Part shown: positions 11,835-21,398 of the stretch, in pieces
Layout of the letters: every line of letters starts with the position of its first letter
Position numbering within the stretch: the first letter of the stretch is position 1
Origin: Proales similis
Lineage: Eukaryota > Rotifera > Eurotatoria > Ploima > Proalidae
Reading direction: 5' to 3'
NCBI GenBank assembly: GCA_019059635.1
Contig: JAGVRJ010000004.1
Coordinates: 1,922,001-1,986,000, forward strand
Length of the DNA stretch: 64,000 nt
Program-made: the position numbers and the translations under genes
Notes under the pieces: generated by a model
The model's input: the letters and a program-made list of their open reading frames with translations, nothing else
Databases searched by the model: none
Told to the model about the DNA's origin: nothing

Positions 11835-13432
11835 AGACGCGAAAGCGTGTTGTTCGCAACAAGTAGCCGCTCCAATTTTTCAAGATACTGCAATCCTTCT
11901 ATAAATTGCAGCTGATTTGAGTTCATGATAAGAGTTTGAAGCCGTATATTTTCAGGCCCGAATTGAACTGTTTTCAATCGATTGTTAGACAGATTTATAC
12001 TATAAATGCTCGTCATTCCCTGAGTACAGCTCGAAAGCGACTCTATCTGGTTGAATTCTAGCCAAAGCTGAATCAAGCTTTTTGAATTGCATACACCACT
12101 CATTGATTTGATGTTATTGTGAGTGGCCAGCAAGAAGCTTATCTGAAGATTATGGAGAGGCTCAATGTTTTCAATCAGATTATGCGATATTTCCAGCGTG
12201 TTGAGGTTTTCAAGTCGAGACAGCTCGCTGATGTCTTCAATTTGGTTTTTGTTCAAGTTTAAATAGTAAAGGGAACTGGCACCGCTCAGATCACAAAGGT
12301 GACTTATGTTGTTGTTTGCGAAATTGGCATTGAACAGCGATGGCAGCCATCCCTCGAGCTGCATAATGCGAATCCGATTTCCTTGAAGTAACAGCCATTG
12401 TAATCGGGACATGTTTAAAAATTTGGGCATCAATTCCAGAAAATTGAATGCAAGATTCAACTTTGAAAGATTCGGCAAATCAATCGTCCAATCGATTCGC
12501 TGAATTCGATTATGGTTTAATATTAGTGATTCTAAGCTTGTCAACGAGTTCAATGAATCCAATTTATGAATCTGGTTGAAGTTCAAAACAAGAACGCGGA
12601 GTCGAACCAGACCATCCAAGACCGGCACATGCCCTATTTGATTTTTGCTCATCTGAATGGTTTCGATTCTGTCATTGCTTTGTAGCCATTCAAGAGAATT
12701 GATTTCACTTTGATCCGCCATAAAACTGACTAAGGTGTTTCTAAGTGTCAAATTTCCTCGGCCAATTTTATTGCCACTTAGGTCGGCTTCTTTCAACGAC
12801 GGAAAACTTAAAAGGCAAGAAAAGTCACGAATATTATTGAATCTAATATTGACCACGTGAAGCGGTTGGAGCCCGCAAATGTCGCCAAGCTGCTTTAACT
12901 GGTTGTTATTAAGGTAAATGCTCTCAAGAGAAGGCAACCTGGTTGACCCGAGCTCAAACTTGTCGAGTCCGTTTTTGGATAGGCTCAACTCTTTCAGACG
13001 GAGTAAGTCGCTCGTAAATCGAATGCTCTGCAAATGGTTCGAATCCAAGTACAATTTAACAAGATTTGGCCAATTGGGAATTTTTAATTCAAAGGCCCGC
13101 ATGCCGAGTCGATTATGTTGAAGATATAAACCTTTCAACTGCCTTATATTGCTCAGACAGCCAAATGAGTCCAGCAGGTTCTTTGAAAGTTCTATATTTG
13201 TCAAATTGTAAAGCTTGCAAATCTGATCGATATTTCTTATGGCGGATCCCTCCATTGTCAACGAGTTGAGCGACTCGGCCAAGATTTCTATTCCTTGAAG
13301 ATTAATGCCAATCCGGTGATTTAAAATTACATGAGAAATGCCTTTGTAGGCCAGCCAGTTAAAAGCCCATAAACCATTGATCAAGTTGAACAAGAAAATC
13401 ATGGTCTTCAGCTGGCAGTTGAAAATCGCCAT
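11429..13432 (-). CDS. LRR-2: secreted leucine-rich-repeat protein, 667 aa
   Basis: Intronless family member. Met1 or Met11 (MIFLFNLINGLWA) may start the signal peptide; the mature N terminus begins FNWLAYKG, keeping the conserved Trp. About 22 LRRs follow, with the LGMRAFELKIPNWP island near residue 115 and DWTIDLP near residue 315. The C-terminal domain (KGYQGIFFYKSLFIEI...APCS...MLRRGYSINLM...DRCPLTV) is intact. The last third is almost identical to LRR-4, while the N-terminal two thirds are a distinct sequence. It converges with the polycystin gene and heads the long minus-strand array. Probable extracellular protein; function unknown. Confidence 0.88.
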   Translation of the reverse strand: MAIFNCQLKTMIFLFNLINGLWAFNWLAYKGISHVILNHRIGINLQGIEILAESLNSLTMEGSAIRNIDQICKLYNLTNIELSKNLLDSFGCLSNIRQLKGLYLQHNRLGMRAFELKIPNWPNLVKLYLDSNHLQSIRFTSDLLRLKELSLSKNGLDKFELGSTRLPSLESIYLNNNQLKQLGDICGLQPLHVVNIRFNNIRDFSCLLSFPSLKEADLSGNKIGRGNLTLRNTLVSFMADQSEINSLEWLQSNDRIETIQMSKNQIGHVPVLDGLVRLRVLVLNFNQIHKLDSLNSLTSLESLILNHNRIQRIDWTIDLPNLSKLNLAFNFLELMPKFLNMSRLQWLLLQGNRIRIMQLEGWLPSLFNANFANNNISHLCDLSGASSLYYLNLNKNQIEDISELSRLENLNTLEISHNLIENIEPLHNLQISFLLATHNNIKSMSGVCNSKSLIQLWLEFNQIESLSSCTQGMTSIYSINLSNNRLKTVQFGPENIRLQTLIMNSNQLQFIEGLQYLEKLERLLVANNTLSRLPGIDLLTRLKTLDVSGNNLSQSSIFNRLTKLEELKLDNNLFILDSPLDNLVELKRLHLSPEQLLAHSWTNLPALEKRVVKGYQGIFFYKSLFIEIEDYNAPCSMVIEMLRRGYSINLMSESQFLQTVDRCPLTV

Positions 13433-13909
13433 TTTCGCTTTATTTTCCGGTAGTCAAAAAGTAAGTCAAAAAAAGAGATTGAAAGTAAATTGGAAATGTG
13501 GCCTCATCAAGTCAGGAATAGTTCAATTTGCCAGATTGAATGACAATTGAAAGCTTTCACGACGATCGCTCAGTCATTATTAGTGACTTTGGATTAATTT
13601 ACTTCGGATAAAAACGACTTATTTATTTGAACAGACATTTGACCTTTGCTAAATGAGTATTTGCGCAATGTGAGTTAAAAAATCAGAGTGCTTCGATTCC
13701 GGCCTAATTAACTCACCAAAAGATAACATCCTCAGTCTCTCTTTATTTTCTGTCCACTTTTCTTCCATAATTTAACAGAAACATGCCCTTTTTGCCAAAT
13801 TGAGTGTTGTCTCATATCAGAATATTAAAAAATGTCGACGACATGAAAACAGAACAACGCCAAAGTTCGAAAATGACTTGGGCTGTCTAACTGGTGTGGA
13901 CCAGCCTTT
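13433..13909 (-). promoter_or_regulatory. LRR-2 upstream region with type 1 module; LRR-3 3' flank
   Basis: On the minus strand, 13630-13672 resembles the distal element seen upstream of LRR-1, LRR-9 and LRR-11 (cattgcgcaaatactcattt, then aaatgtctgttc). The companion block caatctggcaaat lies near 13528-13540. I find no CACGTT core in the expected place. From 13741 rightward the sequence matches the 3' flank of LRR-5 (from 18617). I see no gene. Confidence 0.45.
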
Positions 13910-14487
13910 CTATAGAGTGAGCGGACATCGGTCGACAGTCTGCACAAACTGAGACTCTCTCATCAAATTGATGCTGTAGCCTCGCCGCAGCATCTCAATC
14001 ACCATCGAGCAGGATGCGTCGTGGTTCTGAATCTCGATGAACAGTGACCGGTAGAAGTAAATGCCGTTGAACACCCTCTCCACTCGCGTAGCCGGTTCCG
14101 GCAAGAATGTCCAAGAATAAGGTAAAAGCTGACTCGGACTCAAATCAAGTTGACGCAGCTGAAGCAACTTGTTGAGAGAACAGTTGATCAAGAGGGGATT
14201 GTGGTTCAACTTGAGCACTTCTAGGTTTGCTAAATCACTGAATAAGCACAGGCTTGTAAAATTGTTGTGGCTGACGTCCAAGTTCTGCAGCTCAGTCAGT
14301 TGGCTCAATCCTCTCAGCTCGGAGAGCTGGTTATTCGAAGCATTCAGCCTTTGCAGCGAAACTAAATTTTCAATTCCTTCAATTTGTTCAAGTTGATTGA
14401 AGGCGATTGCAACAAAAAGCAGCCGATTATTCTCAGGCCAGAATTGGATGGTTCTCAACCGATTGTTAGACAAGTTTAGATCGAACA
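13741..14487. repeat. Tract shared with 18617-19363 (3' part of LRR-3 and LRR-5)
   Basis: The 3' flank and C-terminal ~170 codons of LRR-3 match LRR-5 at an offset of 4876 nt. The match is patchy: it is almost perfect in the last LRRs, but about 35 residues at the extreme C terminus differ. Further near-identical islands are the signal-peptide region and a middle segment containing SGYPIGNRNLSISN. Together with the LRR-2/LRR-4 match this defines a duplicated two-gene unit overwritten by local exchange. Confidence 0.7.
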
Positions 14488-15898
14488 TGTCTTCCATTTT
14501 ACGAATACAGTCTGGAACGGACTCAATTTTATTGAAATCCAGAAAGAGCCGCATTAGGCTTTTTGAATTGCATACACCGCTCATTGATGTGATTTTGTTG
14601 CGGCTAGCCCATAAATATGTAAAATCAAGATTTCGAAGAGGCTCAAGGCTCTGAATCAGATTGTGCGATATATCCAGCGTGTGAGGATTTTTTATATGCG
14701 AAAGTTCACTGATGTCTTCAATTTGATTTCTTTCTAGACTTAAATATCCTAGTGATGCAAATCCACTGAGATCAAACATTACGCTGTTGGTATTTTGACC
14801 TAAATAACCAGGTGTTGGCGGTAAGACCTGAACGGAAAAGAATCGAATAAGATTGCCCGAAAGTGTGAGCTGCTCAAGCTTAGGCAAGTGACCTAATCGA
14901 GGCAAGGACTCGAGTAGATTGAATCCTAGGTCAAGCTCGGTGAGTTCAGGCAAGTCAATGGTCCACTCGATTCGCTCAATTCTATTCAGCCTCAAATGAA
15001 TTTCTTCCAAATTTTTCAATGAGTTTAACGAGTCCAACTTGCTTATTTGATTCGAGGCCAAATCAAAAACTCTAAGCGCATTGAGGGTCGTTATTGGCCT
15101 TATGTTGCGGATTTTGTTGTTTTTCAATCGAATTTCTTGAATGTTCTTTCTGTTTGCGAGCCACTCAATTGCACTGATTGAGGATTGTTCGGCTTTGAGG
15201 ACGATCACAGTGTTGCTTATTGACAAGTTCCGATTGCCGATTGGATAGCCACTCAAATCAATAATTTCCAATGAAGACATTGTTGAAAGCCATGAAAAAT
15301 CTCGGAGATAATTGAATTGGATGTTGATCACTTGGAGAGACTGGAGTCTGCAGATATCACCAATTTGCTTCAGCTTGTTACCTTCAAGTTCAATTCTAAC
15401 AAGAGAAGGCAACTTGGCCAAGCCGAGCTCGATCCTTTCCAGTCTGTTGTTCACAATAGACAACTCTTGCAAGTGGAGCAGGTTGCTTGTAAATCGAACG
15501 CTCTGCAGGAAATTTTTTTCCATTTTCAGCTTGATCAAACTTGGCCAGTCGGGTAGAAGCAGTTCACTTGATCGCATTCCCAGTCGGTTCATGTTTAAAT
15601 TGACCTCTGTTAGCCGCTTGAGATTGCCAAGACATCCCAGTGAGTCAACGAGGTTTGTCCAAAGATCGAGTCTTGTCAAATTATGAAGCTTGCAAATCGC
15701 GTCGATCTTTCTCAATGCACAATCTAAGATTTTCACGCTGGTCACCGATTCGCTCAGCGACTGGATGCCTTCAAGGCTCACTCCTGGTTCAGAAATGATT
15801 TTTATCTCTGATGAGTTGCGGAATCGGGCCAAATCGATGGCGCATAATCCTGAACTGAACCAGACGAAGAGGAGAATTGGCACTTTCATTTTTTCCAT
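13910..15898 (-). CDS. LRR-3: secreted leucine-rich-repeat protein, 662 aa
   Basis: Single-exon gene. Met1 or Met4 starts a strong signal peptide (KVPILLFVWFSSGLCA), followed by IDLARFRNSSE, so the usual Trp of the IDW motif is replaced by Leu here. LRRs fill residues about 45-590. One repeat near residue 370 is altered (VLPPTPGYLGQNTNSVMF), breaking the periodicity. The C-terminal domain has FYRSLFIEI, ASCS, MLRRGYSINLM and DRCPLTL. It shares long identical stretches with LRR-5 and belongs to the first copy of the two-gene unit (LRR-2 + LRR-3). Probable extracellular recognition protein; ligand unknown. Confidence 0.88.
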   Translation of the reverse strand: MEKMKVPILLFVWFSSGLCAIDLARFRNSSEIKIISEPGVSLEGIQSLSESVTSVKILDCALRKIDAICKLHNLTRLDLWTNLVDSLGCLGNLKRLTEVNLNMNRLGMRSSELLLPDWPSLIKLKMEKNFLQSVRFTSNLLHLQELSIVNNRLERIELGLAKLPSLVRIELEGNKLKQIGDICRLQSLQVINIQFNYLRDFSWLSTMSSLEIIDLSGYPIGNRNLSISNTVIVLKAEQSSISAIEWLANRKNIQEIRLKNNKIRNIRPITTLNALRVFDLASNQISKLDSLNSLKNLEEIHLRLNRIERIEWTIDLPELTELDLGFNLLESLPRLGHLPKLEQLTLSGNLIRFFSVQVLPPTPGYLGQNTNSVMFDLSGFASLGYLSLERNQIEDISELSHIKNPHTLDISHNLIQSLEPLRNLDFTYLWASRNKITSMSGVCNSKSLMRLFLDFNKIESVPDCIRKMEDMFDLNLSNNRLRTIQFWPENNRLLFVAIAFNQLEQIEGIENLVSLQRLNASNNQLSELRGLSQLTELQNLDVSHNNFTSLCLFSDLANLEVLKLNHNPLLINCSLNKLLQLRQLDLSPSQLLPYSWTFLPEPATRVERVFNGIYFYRSLFIEIQNHDASCSMVIEMLRRGYSINLMRESQFVQTVDRCPLTL

Positions 15899-16340
15899 TT
15901 AAGGTATCCAAAAGCAAACTAATCAAGATCACAACTGGCTTAAAATCAAAAGAAATTTTCCTAGTTGCCTTATTTTCCATCAGTTTAATTGACGGTGATG
16001 AAATTCGAGTGCAAATTTAGGAACGTGACTTTTTCTGTTAACATTTACATGAGATTTGCCAAGGATCAATTACCCAGATAAGTTAATTTATTGATCGTAT
16101 GACAGATGAAATCTTTACTTAATTCATTGAAAGAGCAACAAACGCTTTAAGCTTCATCAGACAATCATTCAATATGGCACAGAACCTTATATTAGTTAAC
16201 GAATGACTTTGAGAGTCGGCCATTAGCATTCAGAATGAGAAGAGCGACTGAGATCAGCTAATGGAGAAAAAAGTTAAAAGCGTATTGAGGTTGGCGCTTT
16301 AATGCTAGTCACCCACTAGAAATACAAGATAAAAGTGAAA
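15899..16340 (-). promoter_or_regulatory. LRR-3 upstream region with CACGTT core
   Basis: On the minus strand the core CACGTT (reverse complement at 16022-16027) lies about 125 nt before the start, preceded by cagaaaaagt. The neighbouring gaaattcgagtgcaaattt block also resembles sequence upstream of LRR-5 and LRR-7. The left part, near 16281, is the conserved 3' flank of LRR-4. I see no gene. Confidence 0.45.
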
Positions 16341-18323
16341 CTAGACAGTGAGTGGACACCGATCGACAGTCTGCAAAAACTGAGACTCGCTCATCAAATT
16401 GATGCTGTAGCCTCGACGCAGCATCTCGATCACCATCGAACAAGGCGCGTTGTAGTCTTCTATTTCGATGAACAGTGATTTGTAGAAGAATATGCCTTGG
16501 TAGCCCTTGACCACTCTCTTTTCCAATGCTGGCAAGTTGGTCCACGAATGGGCCAATAATTGTTCCGGACTTAAATGAAGACGCTTCAGTTCAACCAGAT
16601 TGTCAAGAGGACTGTCCAAAATGAACAGATTGTTGTCTAGTTTAAGTTCCTCGAGTTTAGTAAGACGATTGAAAATAGACGACTGGCTGAGATTGTTGCC
16701 ACTGACGTCCAAAGTCTTCAGTCGAGTCAAACGGTCTATTCCAGGCATACGAAACAGCTTGTTGGCAGATAAATCAATCAGCTTCACGCCTTCTAAATGC
16801 TTCAGTCCTTCAATATCATGCAGCTGGTTAGAACTTAGAGAAAGAAACCAGAGCTTAGAATTCTCAGGCCAGAATCGGATTGTTCTCAATCGATTGCTTG
16901 AAATTTCGAGTCTATAGATGCTCATCATTTCCTGTGTACAGTTCGAAACCGACTCGATCTGATTTGAATGGAGAAAGAGCTGCATTAGACTCCTTGAATG
17001 GCATATACCGTTAAATGATTTGATTTTGTTGTGAGTGGCCAGCAGAAAGGTTATTTTAAGCCCTTGAAGAGGCTCAAGGCTCTCGATCATGTTGTGCGAT
17101 ATTTCCAGCGTGTTGAGGTTTTCGAGTCGAGACAGCTCGCTGATGTCCGAAATTTGATTCTCGCTCAGACTTAAATAATTGAGTGACGAAACCGGACTCA
17201 AGTCAGAAATGTGGCTTATGTTGTTATTTTTAAAATTGCCTATTGACAGTAAAGGCAGCCAGCCCTCAAAGCGGAGAGTTCGAATTCGATTTCCCATAAG
17301 TAAAAGCCATCTGAGCTTGGGCACATAAGCGAATTTCGGCATTATTTCGATCGAATTGAATGAAAGGTCGAGTTTAGTGAGTTTAGGTAAATCAATCGTC
17401 CACTCGATCCACTCGATTCGGTTGTGGTTCAAATTTAGTGTTTCCAAGCAAGTGAGCGAGCTGATCGACTCCAGAATGCTGATTTGATTAAAAGGCATAT
17501 AGAGATTCTTGAGCAGAATCAGGCTATTCAACGCTGACAAATTTGTTATTTGATTGCTGCTTAGTTTGAGGACTTCAATTCTGTGGTTGTTTTGTAGCCA
17601 TTCGATTGAACTCATTTGACTTTCATCCATTTCCAACTTATAGACAGTGTTGCTTAAAGTGAGATTTCTACCTTCGACTGGATTACCACCGATGTTGACC
17701 TCTTCTAACCAAGACATTCTCGAGAGGCAAGAAAAGTCACGGATGTTATTTAGTCTGATGTCGATTACTTGAAGAGTCCGAAGCCAACAAACATCGCCTA
17801 GCTGCTTCAACTTGTTTCCATCAAGGTAGAGCCTGACAAGAGAGGGCAATGTTGTCGATCCGAGCTCAAAATTTTCGAGTCTGTTGTTGGAAATGCTCAG
17901 CTGATTCAAATGGTGCAGTTCGCTTGTGAATCGAAAGCTCTGCAGATGGTTGTGATTCAAGTTCAAGTACGTAAGATTGGGCCAATCTAGAGGTTTTATT
18001 TCAAATGCTCTTAGTCCCAGTCGATTCGATTCCAAGTTTACCTCTTTCAGCTGTTTCAAACTGCCCAGACAGCCGAACGATTCGACGAGATTTTCGGATA
18101 GCTGAATTTTGGCCAAATTGTGAAGTTTGCAAATCGGATCGATATTTCTTAGAGCACATCTGTCCATTGTCAACGACTTGAGGGAATCACTCAAGATTTC
18201 GATTCCTTGCAGATGCATGTTTACGTGGCCATTCAATTTAAGATTCGAATCTCCTTTCATTGAGAGCCAGTCAATAGCCCATAAACCGTTTAAAAAGTTG
18301 AATAAGATGATGCTGGTTTTCAT
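16341..18323 (-). CDS. LRR-4: secreted leucine-rich-repeat protein, 660 aa
   Basis: Intronless gene. The signal peptide MKTSIILFNFLNGLWA is followed by IDWLSMKG. About 22 LRRs follow, with the LGLRAFEIKPLDWP island and a variant middle island EWTIDLP. The C-terminal domain is essentially that of LRR-2 (KGYQGIFFYKSLFIEI, APCS, SINLM, DRCPLTV), while the body is closer to LRR-1 and LRR-9. The protein therefore looks like a mosaic. It pairs with LRR-5 in the second copy of the two-gene unit. Secreted by prediction; function unknown. Confidence 0.88.
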   Translation of the reverse strand: MKTSIILFNFLNGLWAIDWLSMKGDSNLKLNGHVNMHLQGIEILSDSLKSLTMDRCALRNIDPICKLHNLAKIQLSENLVESFGCLGSLKQLKEVNLESNRLGLRAFEIKPLDWPNLTYLNLNHNHLQSFRFTSELHHLNQLSISNNRLENFELGSTTLPSLVRLYLDGNKLKQLGDVCWLRTLQVIDIRLNNIRDFSCLSRMSWLEEVNIGGNPVEGRNLTLSNTVYKLEMDESQMSSIEWLQNNHRIEVLKLSSNQITNLSALNSLILLKNLYMPFNQISILESISSLTCLETLNLNHNRIEWIEWTIDLPKLTKLDLSFNSIEIMPKFAYVPKLRWLLLMGNRIRTLRFEGWLPLLSIGNFKNNNISHISDLSPVSSLNYLSLSENQISDISELSRLENLNTLEISHNMIESLEPLQGLKITFLLATHNKIKSFNGICHSRSLMQLFLHSNQIESVSNCTQEMMSIYRLEISSNRLRTIRFWPENSKLWFLSLSSNQLHDIEGLKHLEGVKLIDLSANKLFRMPGIDRLTRLKTLDVSGNNLSQSSIFNRLTKLEELKLDNNLFILDSPLDNLVELKRLHLSPEQLLAHSWTNLPALEKRVVKGYQGIFFYKSLFIEIEDYNAPCSMVIEMLRRGYSINLMSESQFLQTVDRCPLTV

Positions 18324-18785
18324 TTTTGTTTTTTTTTTTAGATTTGTCCGGTGAATTGGAGCCTTGGAAAACAGTGCTCGAAATGCGACTCAAGAACTTC
18401 AACTCTGCAGGTAATTTTCGCCCCCTGGCAAATGCGGATATAGCCTCTTTTAGATTTGATGACTATTATATACAGGCTCTTGGCGCACCTCCAATGCTCC
18501 GTTCATTTATTATTCAAGACTCAAGTCCGCATGATGCAGCTCCCTAAAAAGAAAATGTAATTATGAACCCGCAAATTGGAACCTTCATGGTTTTTTGAAG
18601 CAGGCACACTCTCTTTCTTTATTTTCTGCCCACTTTTCTTCCATAATTTAACAGAAACATGCCCTTTTTGCCAAATTGAGTGTTGACTCATATCAGAATA
18701 TTAAAAAATGTCGACGACATGAAAAGAGAACAACGCCAAAGTTGAAATATGACTTGGGCTGTCTAACTGGTGTGGACCAGCCTTT
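18324..18785 (-). promoter_or_regulatory. LRR-4 upstream region with type 2 module
   Basis: Positions 18481-18548 carry ggcgcacct...ttcatttattattcaaga...gcatgatgcagctccctaaa. This is a block also found, at a similar 120-210 nt distance from the start codon and in the same orientation, upstream of LRR-8 (28619-28690) and LRR-10 (33738-33807). From 18617 rightward lies the conserved 3' flank of LRR-5. I see no gene. Confidence 0.5.
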
Positions 18786-20795
18786 CTATAGAGTGAGCGG
18801 ACATCGGTCGACAGTCTGCCAAAACTCTGCTTCAGTCATCAAATTGACGCTGAGGCCTCGCCGCAGCATCTCAATCACCATCGAACAGGGCACATCGTAG
18901 TTGTGAACTTCAATGAACAAGGACCGGTAGAAGTAAATGCCGTTGAACACCCTCTCCACTCGCGTAGCCGGTTCCGGCAAGAATGTCCAAGAATAAGGTA
19001 AAAGCTGACTCGGACTCAAATCAAGTTGACGCAGCTGAAGCAACTTGTTGAGAGAACAGTTGATCAAGAGGGGATTGTGGTTCAACTTGAGCACTTCTAG
19101 GTTTGATAAATCACTGAATAAGCACAGGCTTGTAAAATTGTTGTGGCTGACGTCCAAGTTCTGCAGCTCAGTCAGTTGGCTCAATCCTCTCAGCTCGGAG
19201 AGCTGGTTGTTCGAAGCATTCAGCCTTTGCAGCGAAACTAAATTTTCAATTCCTTCAATTTGTTCAAGTTGATTGAAGGCGATTGCAACAAAAAGCAGGC
19301 GATTATTCTCAGGCCAGAATTGGATGGTTCTCAACCGATTGTTAGACAAGTTTAGACTGAATATTTCTCTCATGGCTTGTGTACAGTTCGAAACATACTC
19401 GATCTGATTAAAAGCGAGTTCAAGTTCAAGAAGTATTTCGGAATGGCATAAACCGTTCATTGATCTGATCTTGTTGTGACTTGCCCAAACAAATGAAATT
19501 TGAAGGCCTCGAAGAGGCTCAAGACTCTCGATCAGATTGTGCGATATTTTCAGGTTGTTTAGATTTTTATATACGGACATTCCACTGATGTCTGCAATTT
19601 GATTTTTTTCCAGGTTTAAATAGCCAAGTAGTGAAACTGCTCTGAGATCAAATTTTATATTAATATTATGCTTCTGCAGATCACTGTGACCAGTAATTGA
19701 GGAAAACGAACCTTCAACAGCCGGGATCCGAATATGATTACCCATGAGCGTGAGCCAACTCAAATGAGGCAAACGACCAAAGCGTATGGTTTCAAGCATA
19801 TTAAAACTCAAATCCAGCCAAGTAAGCTCAGGCAAATCAATAGTCCACTCGATTTGCTGAATACGATTGTGGCCCAAATTAATCTGAGTTAAACATTTCA
19901 GTGAGTTTAACGAGTCCAACTTGCTTATTTGATTCGAGGCCAAATCAATAAATCTAAGCGCATCGAGGGTCGTTATTGGCGTAATGTTGCGGATTTTGTT
20001 GTTTTTCAATCGAATTTCTTGAATGTTCTTTCTGTTTGCGAGCCACTCAATTGCACTGATTGAGGATTGTTCGGCTTTGAGGACGATCACAGTGTTGCTT
20101 ATTGACAAGTTCCGATTGCCGATTGGATAGCCACTCAAATCAATAATTTTCAATGAAGGCATTCTTAAAAGGCAAGTTATGCGATGAAGTATATTGAATC
20201 CGATACTTATTACTTGGAGAGATTCTAGTCGGCAAATATCGCGCAGTTGCTTCAACTGATTACCTTCAAGATTAAGGTTCACAAGAGAAGGCAGTTTGCT
20301 GAGGTCAAGTTGGAAATGTTCGAGTCCATTGTTCAAAACGCTCAAATACTGCAGCTTTGGTAAATCGTGGGTTATTCGAATGCTCTGCAAGAAATTGAAG
20401 TTCAAACTGAGACTGGTCAAATATGGCCAGTCTGGCAGCATCAGCTCGCTTGATCGCATTCCCAGTCGGTTTCTGCTCAAATCGACCTCTTGCAGCTGTT
20501 TTAGGTTGCTCAAACATCCGAGCGAATCCAAAAGGTTGTCTGAGAGGTCAAGTTTTGTCAGCCTTTGAAGCTGGCAAATTGTGTCAATCTTTCTTAATGA
20601 GCATTTAAAGACATTAACGCTGGTCACCGATTCGCTCAACGTGTGGATGCCTACAAGGCTCACTCCTGGTTCAGAAATGATTTTTATCTCTGATGAGTTG
20701 CGGAATCGGGCCCAATCGATGGCGCATAATCCTGAACTGAACCAGACGAAGAGGAGAATTGGCACTTTCGTTTTTTCCAGTTTAGGTATCGACAA
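18786..20795 (-). CDS. LRR-5: secreted leucine-rich-repeat protein, 669 aa
   Basis: Single-exon paralogue of LRR-3. The only good start gives a signal peptide ending SSGLCA, then IDWARFRNSSE. It has about 22 LRRs, and the same repeat that is irregular in LRR-3 (near residue 375) is also irregular here, with SSITGHSDLQKHNINIKF. The C-terminal domain is more diverged: RSLFIEVHNYDVPCS, MLRRGLSVNLMTEAEFWQ and DRCPLTL. Identity to LRR-3 alternates between near-perfect and about family-average along the gene, a mosaic pattern. Probable extracellular protein. Confidence 0.88.
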   Translation of the reverse strand: MSIPKLEKTKVPILLFVWFSSGLCAIDWARFRNSSEIKIISEPGVSLVGIHTLSESVTSVNVFKCSLRKIDTICQLQRLTKLDLSDNLLDSLGCLSNLKQLQEVDLSRNRLGMRSSELMLPDWPYLTSLSLNFNFLQSIRITHDLPKLQYLSVLNNGLEHFQLDLSKLPSLVNLNLEGNQLKQLRDICRLESLQVISIGFNILHRITCLLRMPSLKIIDLSGYPIGNRNLSISNTVIVLKAEQSSISAIEWLANRKNIQEIRLKNNKIRNITPITTLDALRFIDLASNQISKLDSLNSLKCLTQINLGHNRIQQIEWTIDLPELTWLDLSFNMLETIRFGRLPHLSWLTLMGNHIRIPAVEGSFSSITGHSDLQKHNINIKFDLRAVSLLGYLNLEKNQIADISGMSVYKNLNNLKISHNLIESLEPLRGLQISFVWASHNKIRSMNGLCHSEILLELELAFNQIEYVSNCTQAMREIFSLNLSNNRLRTIQFWPENNRLLFVAIAFNQLEQIEGIENLVSLQRLNASNNQLSELRGLSQLTELQNLDVSHNNFTSLCLFSDLSNLEVLKLNHNPLLINCSLNKLLQLRQLDLSPSQLLPYSWTFLPEPATRVERVFNGIYFYRSLFIEVHNYDVPCSMVIEMLRRGLSVNLMTEAEFWQTVDRCPLTL

Positions 20796-21398
20796 GCAAA
20801 CTAATCAAGATCACAACTGCTTTTGGCTAAGAATTTTGAAAAAATTTCAGACTCGAGTCAATTTATTGATCTCTTCAACATAAATTGATGGCTTAATTCA
20901 CGGATTGATATACGAATTGGCAAAATGAAATTCGATAAGGAACGTGACCTTTTCTGATGACGTTTTCTTCATATTTTTATAAATTGCATTGGCTGCTGTC
21001 GATTTTATATTCGCAATTTAATCTGATCTTAGCAAATGGTCAAAATTAGCTTATCGTGACAGAATGATCCAAATTAAGTTGAACCAAAGAAAATCGTTCA
21101 AATTTGAACCTAATTTATGAAAAGTTCTGAATACTGCTATACTGCTGTGTGCAACTACAAAAAAAAACGCTCCTCCTGATCTGTTCATCTTTTGTGCTCT
21201 GATTAAGCTTGAAACTTGAACAAAGCTTGAAAACGTGCCTTTTACCGCGTCATTTTTCCCGGATTCCAGAGACGATCGGAAGCTTTTACCGCAATCGCGA
21301 TTTGGTCAGACATTCGATCTTTTGCAAATTATCAAACCCGCGTTCTTATTATCGTTAAGATTTTTTTTAAAAAACATCGGTTGCAAATTCATTTCAAA
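20796..21398. promoter_or_regulatory. LRR-5 upstream region (CACGTT core) and LRR-6 3' flank
   Basis: The minus-strand core CACGTT (reverse complement 20941-20946) sits about 150 nt before the LRR-5 start in the context agaaaaggtcacgttcc, very like LRR-3. The remaining AT-rich 400 bp shows nothing I recognise. Confidence 0.45.
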
